Shown: one piece after another, positions 1-5,431 of the stretch | How positions within the stretch are numbered: position 1 is the stretch's first letter | Layout: every line of letters starts with the position of its first letter | NCBI GenBank assembly: GCA_049325575.1 | Contig: JBMOLK010000251.1 | Coordinates: 1 to 6,177, forward strand | DNA: 6,177 nucleotides | Reading direction: 5' to 3' | Origin: JBMOLK01 sp049325575 | GTDB taxonomy: Bacteria > Bacillota > Clostridia > Acetivibrionales > Acetivibrionaceae | Notes under the pieces: model-generated | Database searches by the model: none | What the model was told of the DNA's origin: nothing | What the model saw: the letters and a program-made list of their open reading frames with translations, nothing else | Position numbers and translations under genes: made by a program

Positions 1-2
1 TA

Positions 3-659
3 AAACAGTCAGACCCATCAAAAAATAAAGCGGTGGCGTGTGGGTCTTCTACTACTGGTTATAGAGAAGGGCAGATTGATAGTCAAGGACGGTGGCGTGT
101 ATATGATGAGGCTACCGCAGCCGTAGGCACGACTACCTCCTATGATTATGTGTGGGATGGTTCGGATTGGCAAAAAGCCAAAGGAGATACCTCTGGCTAT
201 ACCTATGTCATTGGGACTGGGAATGTTACCGTAAACGCATTACCAAATGTAACAGTAGCCACTGGCTCGGTTAATATAATTAATGAGCCTGATATTGATA
301 TTCAAAAGGTAAAAGGAACTACTCTACCTATTGCGTTTCTACCTACGAATTCTGCTCTTGGATGTAGTAATGTAAATATGGTTGATACAGTAGCAACCAC
401 AACGGCAACTCTAATTACCGGGGTGGCGGGACAAAGCATATATCTAATAGGCATTAGATATTATAGTAGGGCAGCTACAGCGGGCAATATTACTTTCAGT
501 TGGTCTGGTGGGGCTACTTGTTACCCATCTGCGGTATCAGGTAGTATTGGAGCAGGATTTATTGATGACCAGTTATATTTAGTTGGTCCCGTTAGTGAGG
601 GATTAAGAATTACTACTCCAGCAGCTTTCTCGACGATTATCTTTTATTTACAACAGTGA
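3..659 (+). CDS. Phage virion/tail-type structural protein, 5' partial
   Basis: The frame is open to the left edge: codons from position 3 read KQSDPSKNKA before a GTG at 33. That GTG has no ribosome binding site in front of it, so the gene very probably begins outside the window. About 218 residues are visible and none looks like a signal peptide or membrane span. The first third is rich in Gly, Ser, Thr, Asp and Trp (RWRVYDEA, YVWDGSDW). A middle segment of valine/asparagine repeats (NVTVNALPNVTV) follows. The C-terminal ~100 residues look like an all-beta module with small alternating residues (LITGVAGQSIYLIGI, then GSIGAGF and FYLQQ). This style is common in phage tail-fibre, baseplate or capsid-decoration proteins. 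The virion role is inferred from composition and from the lysis-like block downstream; I recognise no specific family. It ends 16 bases before the start of the next gene. Confidence 0.6.
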   Translation, partial: KQSDPSKNKAVACGSSTTGYREGQIDSQGRWRVYDEATAAVGTTTSYDYVWDGSDWQKAKGDTSGYTYVIGTGNVTVNALPNVTVATGSVNIINEPDIDIQKVKGTTLPIAFLPTNSALGCSNVNMVDTVATTTATLITGVAGQSIYLIGIRYYSRAATAGNITFSWSGGATCYPSAVSGSIGAGFIDDQLYLVGPVSEGLRITTPAAFSTIIFYLQQ

Positions 660-662
660 AAT

Positions 663-666
663 GGAG
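663..666 (+). promoter_or_regulatory. Ribosome binding site fixing the start at 676
   Basis: GGAG lies 9 bases upstream of the ATG at 676. The earlier in-frame ATG at 661 has only TTTACAACAGTGA in front, with no Shine-Dalgarno match. Starting at 676 also gives a clean signal peptide, MKNLLFGFII onwards. Confidence 0.75.
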
Positions 667-675
667 ATTTTGAAA

Positions 676-1668
676 ATGAAAAATTTACTTTTTGGGTTTA
701 TAATTTATATTTTTTTAATTTTGTTTAATAACCAGGCAGATGCAATAATGATTCCTCCTCCTGGTACTAATACTCCACCAGCTACTAATACCACTCCATA
801 TATCCTATCAGTTAAGTGTATTCCTAAAGATGGCACAATGACTGTAGGTAGTCAGGGAATGTTTCGTATTTTCATCTTATGGTCTGATGGTAATCAATAC
901 CCTTATACTGTGACGTATAGTTGCAATATAGGGTCGATAACCACCAAAGGTAATTTAGGATTTTTTTCTTCAACAAAATCGGGAACGGCAATAATTAAAG
1001 CACAAGTTAATGGTTTTGAGGACATGGGAAGAATAAAAATATCACCAGGTATTTTGAAGAAGATAGCATTATCTTATACAAAACCTCTCTTATATGGGAT
1101 GATATATCCGAAGAATATATTTATTATTAAAGGCTATGATAGATATGATAATGAAGTGGTTTTAAACAAGATAGAATATAAATTAAGAAAAAAGATGGCA
1201 ACGCATCTATCCGAGTGGATAGGAGAAACCCCTAATTCTAACTTGAACAAAACGATTAAAGCGGGAGTTGTGGTTAATGGGAATCTTTTGTTTTTTGATG
1301 TGGGGGAATATGAAATGGAAGTAACCGCAAATGCTCAATCTACAATATTTTCCATTATGGTAGAATTTGATGGTTATGATAATTCTATTGCATGGAAGGA
1401 TTATAGAGTTATCGATATTGATTTTGACAAAGGAGAATTTATAGTAGAATATGCTTTTGAGGGTTATCCTACCATTAGAAGCAATTTTATAGTTAAAGAT
1501 GAATGGATAAAACAATTTAAAGAAGGAGATATAATTCAAAAAATACAAATCTTAACATGGCTTCACTATAAGATATTAGCAGAAAGAACAAAGGTTTTAA
1601 AAGAAATGGAATACGAACAATTTAAAAATTTGTTGTTAAAACCATTAGAAGGAAAATTTCAACAATGA
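676..1668 (+). CDS. Secreted bacterial-Ig-like (Big-type) repeat protein
   Basis: This is a 330-residue exported protein. Residues 1-23 form a signal peptide: Lys after Met, a long hydrophobic core, and cleavage expected after ADA. A Pro/Thr/Asn linker follows (24-41). Residues ~42-124 resemble a bacterial Ig-like domain of the Big_2 kind: TMTVGSQGMF, then WSDGNQY, then a SGTAIIKAQVNG end, matching the usual 'dG...G.A.I.A...G' pattern. Residues ~126-228 look like a second, more divergent beta domain. The last ~90 residues (from VIDIDFDKGEF) are charged and partly helical (KILAERTKVLKEMEYEQ), and I do not recognise them. Big-type domains occur on cell-surface adhesins and on phage tail tips, where they bind carbohydrate or give reach. 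The signal peptide favours a surface or periplasmic protein made by the host cell over a packaged virion part. Its stop codon overlaps the next start (ATGA), so the two are probably translationally coupled. Confidence 0.65.
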   Translation: MKNLLFGFIIYIFLILFNNQADAIMIPPPGTNTPPATNTTPYILSVKCIPKDGTMTVGSQGMFRIFILWSDGNQYPYTVTYSCNIGSITTKGNLGFFSSTKSGTAIIKAQVNGFEDMGRIKISPGILKKIALSYTKPLLYGMIYPKNIFIIKGYDRYDNEVVLNKIEYKLRKKMATHLSEWIGETPNSNLNKTIKAGVVVNGNLLFFDVGEYEMEVTANAQSTIFSIMVEFDGYDNSIAWKDYRVIDIDFDKGEFIVEYAFEGYPTIRSNFIVKDEWIKQFKEGDIIQKIQILTWLHYKILAERTKVLKEMEYEQFKNLLLKPLEGKFQQ

Positions 1669-2831
1669 TAAAAAAATTATTATTATTATCAGTATTATTT
1701 ATAACTACCTCTGCACAAGCAGGGTGGGTATCCTCACCCACTATCATAACAGGGGAGGGGACATCAACTATCAATGAAAATAATACAGATTTAGGGTTTG
1801 GTAGTGGTTCTACTACTTTTCCCCATTGGATAGGGACAGTTACTACCAGTGGCACAGCCACTTTTTGGACTAAAGTTCCGATATTATATCCAGGTAATAC
1901 GTATATAAATATGTATTATAACGGAACTGCATTAGTGGGTAGTTTTAGCACGGTATTTACAAAAAATTATGAAGAAACAGGATTAAAGGGATTATGGCAT
2001 TTAGACGATGGCTCAGGTTCTACCACTGCTATTGATAGTAGTGGTATGGGTAATACGGGGACCTTGGTTAATATGAATGCTGCTACTGATTGGCAACCCA
2101 CTGATGGTGGGCAGTGGGATGGACGAGCAGGAGTTAATTTTAATAAAGGGTCATGTTTAGATTTTGATGGGGCAAATGACTATGTAAGTATACCAGTTAC
2201 AACGTCTGTTTTTGGTAGTAATGGAACTATAGAATTTTGGTTTAAACCAACTTGGAATAGTGGGGATGGTTCAAATCGGTGGCTTATCTCGGGTACTGAC
2301 TTATGTATCCAACACTATACTAATAATAATTGGTATATTGGGTGGACTGGAGGCGGTGATTGGCGTGTTGTAATTTCGGCAGCGAATATGCCTACCACAG
2401 CTGGTAATTGGTATTATTTTACGATGACTTGGAATGATACGACTAATCAAACTATTGTTTATATGAATGGAGTTCAAAAAGGCTCAAATAATGTATTGCA
2501 GATAGGGACAGTTACACAATTTAATTTAGCTGCAGATTTAACAGGAGGTACACCTTTTACAGGTTGGATGGATGACGTCCGTATCCACGACCGCATTTTA
2601 CCGACGAATGAAATTATCTCGCATTACGAAAGGCGAAAATATGCAGGCGATGGAATAACAATAACGGTGAATTATGGTGCAGAGCAGAATAATCCAGGCA
2701 CAATATATCCTGAATTGAGTAAAATGAGAACAGTAACCATAAATAATTCTGGTTCCGTCAATTTGACCAATTTTCAGATAGAGATACCTGTTAGAATTGG
2801 TTCGATTGGCGGGCAAGAAGTTAAAGATTAA
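1665..2831 (+). CDS. Secreted LamG/concanavalin-like protein flanked by DUF2341-like halves
   Basis: This is a 388-residue exported protein. Residues 1-19 are a signal peptide cleaved after AQA. Residues ~44-88 (TTFPHWIGTV, FWTKVPI, INMYYNGTAL) look like the C-terminal half of a DUF2341-type domain. Residues ~108-318 form a LamG/laminin-G-like jelly roll with the family's hallmarks: GLWHLDDGSGSTTAIDSSG near the start, LDFDGANDYV, a FWFKP strand, a GNWYYFTMTWN strand, YMNGVQKG, and the closing GWMDDVRIHDRIL. Residues ~353-376 (MRTVTINNSGSVNLTNFQI) look like the start of a DUF2341 domain, and the protein stops soon after. LamG domains bind sugars or proteins, so an adhesin or receptor-binding role at the cell surface is likely but inferred. 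The start overlaps the previous stop by 4 bases. AGAAGGA lies about 11 bases upstream as a weak, slightly distant ribosome binding site. The order of the two half-domains is odd (see findings). Confidence 0.75.
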   Translation: MIKKLLLLSVLFITTSAQAGWVSSPTIITGEGTSTINENNTDLGFGSGSTTFPHWIGTVTTSGTATFWTKVPILYPGNTYINMYYNGTALVGSFSTVFTKNYEETGLKGLWHLDDGSGSTTAIDSSGMGNTGTLVNMNAATDWQPTDGGQWDGRAGVNFNKGSCLDFDGANDYVSIPVTTSVFGSNGTIEFWFKPTWNSGDGSNRWLISGTDLCIQHYTNNNWYIGWTGGGDWRVVISAANMPTTAGNWYYFTMTWNDTTNQTIVYMNGVQKGSNNVLQIGTVTQFNLAADLTGGTPFTGWMDDVRIHDRILPTNEIISHYERRKYAGDGITITVNYGAEQNNPGTIYPELSKMRTVTINNSGSVNLTNFQIEIPVRIGSIGGQEVKD

Positions 2832-2834
2832 TTT

Positions 2835-2842
2835 TAAGGAGG
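2835..2842 (+). promoter_or_regulatory. Strong ribosome binding site fixing the start at 2851
   Basis: TAAGGAGG, the best Shine-Dalgarno match in the window, sits 8 bases before ATG at 2851. The frame is open back to a TTG at 2797, but that stretch overlaps the preceding gene and would bury the signal peptide. Confidence 0.9.
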
Positions 2843-2850
2843 ATAAAGGG

Positions 2851-3216
2851 ATGAAAAAATTATTGATTTTAGTGGGATTGTTAGGATTGCTGAATTGTGG
2901 TTTAGCACAAGCAGAAGATACTATTGATTTAGGAGTATCTGTTAATAAATTAGATAATGATTTAGGAATAGTGAAACTATATCAGATAAATATCAATGCA
3001 CAAGAGCAATATGTTCCAGCGTGGTTAAAAAAATCCTATCTGTTTATAGGCACAGATTTTGATAATGCTACTGCTATTGGTGGTGGTTATTATTTTATGG
3101 GCAGATGTATAGGATTACAAACAGGCGTAAATTACGATGAGGATAAGAAAGCAGATAATTATTTTGTAGGAGTTTATTTAGATATATTTAAACTAATCGA
3201 AAAAGAACTAAAATAG
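2851..3216 (+). CDS. Small secreted protein of unknown function
   Basis: This is a 121-residue protein with a signal peptide at 1-21 (MKKLLILVGLLGLL..., cleavage after AQA, mature start EDT). A cysteine at position 16 follows LLN. Asn just before it does not fit the lipobox, so I read it as a soluble or outer-membrane export rather than a lipoprotein. The mature ~100 residues alternate hydrophobic and polar positions (IDLGVSVNKL, LFIGTDF, IGGGYYFMG, IGLQTGVNY, NYFVGVYL), giving perhaps 6-7 beta strands. That would suit a small beta-barrel-like or outer-membrane-associated protein. However, the last residues (DIFKLIEKELK) look helical and lack the terminal aromatic residue of outer-membrane barrels. 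I recognise no family. It starts 19 bases after the LamG gene and probably shares its transcript. Its signal peptide ends with the same ten bases (GCACAAGCAG) as that of the LamG gene. Confidence 0.7.
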   Translation: MKKLLILVGLLGLLNCGLAQAEDTIDLGVSVNKLDNDLGIVKLYQININAQEQYVPAWLKKSYLFIGTDFDNATAIGGGYYFMGRCIGLQTGVNYDEDKKADNYFVGVYLDIFKLIEKELK

Positions 3217-3217
3217 A

Positions 3218-3317
3218 AGTAGCAGTCCAGCCATTTCTTTGCCAACCTTCTCATTTTATCATTTTAGGGGAAGGTAACTAAAGGCTCACTTCCTTTATTT
3301 GTGGCTGGACTGCTGTT
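3218..3317 (+). repeat. Long inverted repeat with nested hairpins, possible three-way-junction RNA
   Basis: AGCAGTCCAGCCA at 3221-3233 is perfectly complementary to TGGCTGGACTGCT at 3302-3314. G-U and A-U pairs extend the outer stem to about 17 pairs (3218-3234 with 3301-3317). Inside it, 3245-3252 pairs with 3268-3275 (8 pairs, one G-U, loop 3253-3267). Also, 3279-3284 pairs with 3292-3297 (6 pairs, 7-base loop). Together these make a three-way junction. An alternative 8-pair helix, 3266-3273 with 3289-3296, would exclude both inner hairpins. No T-run follows on either strand, so it is a poor intrinsic terminator. It begins right after the stop of the small secreted gene and fills the gap before the lysis-like block. 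It could be an mRNA processing or regulatory structure, a small RNA, or a short mobile-repeat relic. No convincing target-site duplication flanks it. Confidence 0.85.
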
Positions 3318-3328
3318 GAAACAAAAAG

Positions 3329-3445
3329 ATGAATGATACAGAAATAATGCAATTTTTAAAAACAGCAGCTAAGTGGGCTATATGGCTAATTATTACTATG
3401 GTTATGGTAATAATAGCCATAATAAAATGGATTAATTCTATTTGA
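3329..3445 (+). CDS. Single-span membrane peptide (38 aa), possible small holin-like protein
   Basis: The reading frame from ATG at 3329 to TGA at 3443-3445 encodes 38 residues. A short polar start (MNDTEIMQFLKTAAK) leads into one hydrophobic span, residues ~16-32 (WAIWLIITMVMVIIAII), capped by KWINSI. It has no signal-peptidase site, so it would stay anchored in the inner membrane. Tiny single-span proteins near endolysin genes are often holins, antiholins or lysis modulators. That role is inferred from position only. The weak point is the start: only CAAAAAG precedes the ATG, with no real Shine-Dalgarno, and translation might instead depend on the structured region upstream. Its stop lies inside the ribosome binding site of the next gene, which suggests coupling. 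A 15-pair inverted repeat runs through its membrane-span codons. Confidence 0.55.
   Translation: MNDTEIMQFLKTAAKWAIWLIITMVMVIIAIIKWINSI
3381..3421 (+). repeat. Inverted repeat inside the 38-aa membrane-peptide gene
   Basis: TATGGCTAATTATTAC at 3381-3396 faces GTAATAATAGCCATA at 3407-3421. All 15 bases of the right arm pair with the left arm, leaving one bulged base on the left and a 10-base loop (3397-3406). It lies about 65 bases after the larger three-way-junction repeat. It is A+T-rich, has no U-tract after it, and is not a terminator. Confidence 0.75.
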
Positions 3446-3453
3446 GGTGCAAG

Positions 3454-3585
3454 ATGGCAAAATGTGTTAAATGTGGTAAAGAACTATTTCCTGAAGAAAT
3501 AGCGGAGATAACAGAAGATGACAAATTCTATTGCCAAAAATGCTGGGAAAAATACGAACAAAACCTGTGGGCACATAATAGGTAA
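3454..3585 (+). CDS. Zinc-ribbon peptide (43 aa)
   Basis: The reading frame from ATG at 3454 to TAA at 3583-3585 encodes 43 residues. It contains two CxxC pairs, C4-VK-C7 and C27-QK-C30, separated by 19 residues in a treble-clef/zinc-ribbon style (KCVKCGKELFPEE ... FYCQKCWEKYEQNLW). Four cysteines at this spacing normally bind one Zn2+. GAGG at 3444-3447, six bases before ATG, is a good ribosome binding site and overlaps the stop of the preceding membrane peptide. Such miniature zinc ribbons are frequent in phage genomes and usually have no known function; they may bind nucleic acid or a protein partner. The arrangement is tight on both sides (8 bases before, 12 after), so the gene belongs to the same transcript. 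I am sure of the metal-site pattern but make no claim about its role. Confidence 0.75.
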   Translation: MAKCVKCGKELFPEEIAEITEDDKFYCQKCWEKYEQNLWAHNR

Positions 3586-3597
3586 AAGGAAATTACT

Positions 3598-3930
3598 ATG
3601 GCAGATTTAGAACAAATAAATTTACAATTAGGAAGAATTGAGCAGTCAATAAATGGATTGGGGTCAAAGGTAGAGGAGATTAAATCATCAGTATCAAAAC
3701 TGACTGAGGAAACAAGCGAATTGCATATTAAATTTGTTTTAGTAGAGAGTCAAGTAGAAGAATGGAAAAAATTGAATATACCTCAATGTATAGAGGATGT
3801 AAATAACTTTAAAAAATTGGGCATTTATAATGTAATAAATAATGCAAAAACTATGTGGTGGATAATCTCGTTGATGGTAACAGGTATGGTAGGAGTGTTA
3901 ATCAATACCATTATAGGATTTTTAAAATGA
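3598..3930 (+). CDS. XhlA-like coiled-coil membrane protein (lysis accessory)
   Basis: This 110-residue protein has two parts. Residues ~3-58 form an amphipathic helix or coiled coil with heptad-like spacing (INLQLGRIEQSINGLGSKV, EEIKSSVSKLTEETSEL, VLVESQVEEWKKL). Residues ~87-109 form one membrane span (WWIISLMVTGMVGVLINTIIGFL) with a lone C-terminal Lys. This layout of N-terminal coiled coil, short linker and C-terminal anchor, at about 90-110 residues, matches the XhlA/haemolysin family. In the B. subtilis prophage PBSX, XhlA works with the holin XhlB and the endolysin XlyA in cell lysis. Placement two genes upstream of an endolysin supports the match. I cannot exclude another tail-anchored coiled-coil protein, since sequence similarity alone is weak for this class. 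AGGA at 3587-3590, seven bases before ATG, fixes the start. Confidence 0.65.
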   Translation: MADLEQINLQLGRIEQSINGLGSKVEEIKSSVSKLTEETSELHIKFVLVESQVEEWKKLNIPQCIEDVNNFKKLGIYNVINNAKTMWWIISLMVTGMVGVLINTIIGFLK

Positions 3931-3962
3931 GAGATAATGGAAATTTTTAAAGGAATAGTAAA

Positions 3963-4190
3963 ATGAAATTTCTTTTTAGAGTAATCTTTATAATGACATT
4001 ATTGATATTTTATGTGCCAATTAATGTATCGGCAGAGTGTCAATTTACTCCTGAAGCTCATACTATTATCATTTCGGAGACTGAACCAAAAGCGGTAGAG
4101 ATTGTAGAACCTCAAGTCGCAGAAGATGAAGGTTGGTGGATACCCAAAGTAATTTGGTTATTGTTTTTACTTGCACTAACCTTTGAATAA
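3963..4190 (+). CDS. Small protein with hydrophobic segments at both ends (holin- or spanin-like)
   Basis: This is a 75-residue protein. Residues ~4-23 are hydrophobic with a positive start (MKFLFR) and end in NVSA, so they could be a cleavable signal peptide or a first membrane span. Residues ~25-57 are a strongly acidic linker (SETEPKAVEIVEPQVAEDE). Residues ~58-74 form a second hydrophobic stretch (WWIPKVIWLLFLLALTF). Two spans around an acidic outside loop is the class II holin plan. An exported N-terminus plus a C-terminal anchor would instead recall a unimolecular spanin, but Cys27 is preceded by SAE, not a lipobox, so that reading is weaker. AAAGGA at 3949-3954, eight bases upstream, supports the start. 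It ends 10 bases before the endolysin start. Its last codons contain that gene's ribosome binding site. I am confident of the gene and of its membrane association, less so of which lysis role it plays. Confidence 0.65.
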   Translation: MKFLFRVIFIMTLLIFYVPINVSAECQFTPEAHTIIISETEPKAVEIVEPQVAEDEGWWIPKVIWLLFLLALTFE

Positions 4191-4193
4191 GGA
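4189..4193 (+). promoter_or_regulatory. Ribosome binding site fixing the endolysin start at 4201
   Basis: AAGGA, partly inside the stop codon of the preceding gene, lies 7 bases before ATG at 4201. The frame is open back to a TTG at 4183, but that codon lies upstream of this site and has none of its own. Confidence 0.8.
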
Positions 4194-4200
4194 TTTTATT

Positions 4201-5079
4201 ATGCCTGTCATATTTGAACGAGCAACAAAATTGTTACAAGAAGGATTACCATTAGGTAGCAGTATAATAGACATACAAATCGCTTTAAAATTATTAGGCT
4301 TTATGCCTAATAATTATTATAGGCAATGTGATGGTAAGCGAGGTAAAGACACTAATACGGCAATTAAGGCTTTAAATTGGACTATCTTTGAGAGGGAGGA
4401 GGATATTACAATTGATTACGGGAAAATAACAGAATTATTATTGGATAAAGAGGTGAATTGGTTTAAAGTGCCTTTTGTAGAAGACCCTGATGCGGGGAAT
4501 ATAGCAATTTTTGACTATCTTAAGTCCAAGAAAGATTGGATAATAGATAATTTTAATGTTCCTTATGATTTTATCCATGCTATTCTGTGGCAAGAAACAG
4601 GATTGAAGCATTACGACTTAGATGGATTTATCTTTGTCGGGTGTGATACAGGGACACCAGATTATAAGTATCGTAGTCGTGGCTGGGGTATGGGACAATA
4701 TACTATTTCTAATCATCCACCAAGCAAAAAGCAACAAAAAAGCATTGTTGACCCAATTAGAAATATTGAATTTACCTGTAATCATTTATGGCTTAAATTT
4801 AAATTGTATTGTGGTAAATTGAAGATTTGTCAATACCCTTTAAGTAGCGAGAAGTATTTAAGGGATTGTAAAAAATGTGTTGGAATCTCTCCAAGGGCAA
4901 CAATTGTATTACCCAAAGCCAATTATCACTCGAAGGCAATGGTAGGTTATAAGGATATACCGCTGCTGGATGTTTGTGGGTGGGGTCTGGCAGTGGAACG
5001 ATATAATGGAGCAGGGCAAAATGCCATTGCCTATAAATATGAAGTTCTATCAAAGATAGAGGGAGAGGAAATTAGGTAA
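4201..5079 (+). CDS. Endolysin: peptidoglycan-binding-like domain plus lytic transglycosylase (SLT/lysozyme-fold) domain
   Basis: This 292-residue protein is predicted to cleave the glycan strands of peptidoglycan. Residues ~18-60 resemble a PG_binding_1 three-helix domain (IIDIQIALKLLGF, DGKRGKDTNTAIKALN). The catalytic part starts near residue 120. FIHAILWQETGL carries the general acid Glu131, RGWGMGQYTI (160-169) matches the G-x-MQ motif of SLT-type enzymes, and ERYNGAGQN (265-273) matches their YN-x-G end. All three landmarks appear in order, so I expect an active enzyme. Between them is an unusual cysteine-bearing stretch (C193, C204, C210, C223, C226). There is no signal peptide, so access to the wall should need a holin; the small membrane proteins just upstream are the obvious candidates. 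A tail-associated wall hydrolase is the main alternative, but the small size and gene order favour an endolysin. Confidence 0.8.
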   Translation: MPVIFERATKLLQEGLPLGSSIIDIQIALKLLGFMPNNYYRQCDGKRGKDTNTAIKALNWTIFEREEDITIDYGKITELLLDKEVNWFKVPFVEDPDAGNIAIFDYLKSKKDWIIDNFNVPYDFIHAILWQETGLKHYDLDGFIFVGCDTGTPDYKYRSRGWGMGQYTISNHPPSKKQQKSIVDPIRNIEFTCNHLWLKFKLYCGKLKICQYPLSSEKYLRDCKKCVGISPRATIVLPKANYHSKAMVGYKDIPLLDVCGWGLAVERYNGAGQNAIAYKYEVLSKIEGEEIR

Positions 5080-5214
5080 TCAATACAAGTAGAAAAAGAG
5101 AATAGAGTAATAGCATTAAGACAATTTATTACTAAAAAAAAAACAATGAATCCTTCATATGAAATACGTTATCAAATTTTTAAGTCAATTTTGCAACATT
5201 GGAGGGATAAAACA
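5080..5214 (+). other. A-rich gap before the AbrB-like gene
   Basis: These 135 bases contain a run of ten A (5134-5143) and no convincing gene. An in-frame ATG at 5146 would extend the next protein by 23 residues, but no ribosome binding site precedes it. I looked for a -35/-10 pair and a terminator hairpin and found neither clearly. As the longest spacer in the right half, it could still hold a promoter for the AbrB-lipase pair. Confidence 0.5.
5201..5206 (+). promoter_or_regulatory. Ribosome binding site fixing the start at 5215
   Basis: GGAGGG stands 8 bases before ATG at 5215. This supports the shorter protein, whose first residues (MAKKKVEVEF) look like a natural start of an AbrB-type protein. 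Confidence 0.85.
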
Positions 5215-5430
5215 ATGGCAAAGAAGAAAGTAGAAGTCGAGTTTAGCCAGGTAGAGGTAGTGAATGATGAAGAAGGATTAGCAACAAGAATACCATCAGA
5301 TATAGCTAAGAAGATGGGTATAAAAGAAGGCAATATTTTAGCATGGGGAAACATAAATAAGATAGCAACTATATATCGACTCAGCAAAAAATTACCTGAT
5401 GGAGCAGAAGTGCTTCTAATAAAGGACTAA
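5215..5430 (+). CDS. AbrB/MazE/SpoVT-type DNA-binding protein
   Basis: This 71-residue protein is basic at its N-terminus (MAKKK). It carries the swapped-hairpin signature of the AbrB/MazE/SpoVT superfamily at residues ~12-46: VVNDEEGLATRIPSDIAKKMGIKEGNIL in two stretches, where 'RIP..IAKK.GIKEG' is the classic core. Members form dimers that bind operator DNA and act as transition-state regulators or as antitoxins that repress their own operon. The remaining ~25 residues (KIATIYRLSKKLPDGAEVLLIKD) form the second half of the barrel, so the protein is only a DNA-binding module without an obvious toxin-wrapping tail. It lies one base upstream of the lipase gene, pointing to joint expression and possibly autoregulation. 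No typical toxin family (MazF, PIN, RelE) follows inside the window. Family confidence is good; target and role are not visible. Confidence 0.75.
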   Translation: MAKKKVEVEFSQVEVVNDEEGLATRIPSDIAKKMGIKEGNILAWGNINKIATIYRLSKKLPDGAEVLLIKD

Positions 5431-5431
5431 A

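Noticed and set aside
31..100. Direct repeat CGGTGGCGTGT at 31-41 and 90-100
   Set aside because: There are only two 11-base copies within one coding region and no further copies, so it is most likely chance or local protein-level similarity.
1207..1548. Minus-strand open frame of 113 codons
   Set aside because: It lies wholly inside the Ig-like protein gene, has no ribosome binding site, and encodes an Ile/Phe/Tyr-rich sequence typical of the antisense of A+T-rich coding DNA.
1724..1741. Six-pair hairpin GTGGGT/ACCCAC early in the LamG gene
   Set aside because: It is short, lies inside coding sequence, and is expected by chance in a window of this size.
2797..2850. Upstream extension of the small secreted protein from a TTG
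   Set aside because: It would overlap the LamG gene and hide the signal peptide, and the strong TAAGGAGG points to ATG at 2851.
3218..3317. Intrinsic transcription terminator
   Set aside because: The outer stem is strong, but the closing arms are ~67 bases apart and no T-run follows on either strand.
3218..3317. Insertion-sequence or MITE ends
   Set aside because: The 13-base ends resemble terminal inverted repeats, but there is no convincing target-site duplication and no second copy in the window, so I kept it as an inverted repeat of undecided origin.
3937..3966. Nine-codon frame (MEIFKGIVK) overlapping the next start by ATGA
   Set aside because: It could be a coupling leader, but it has only a weak purine stretch upstream, and the next gene has its own good ribosome binding site.
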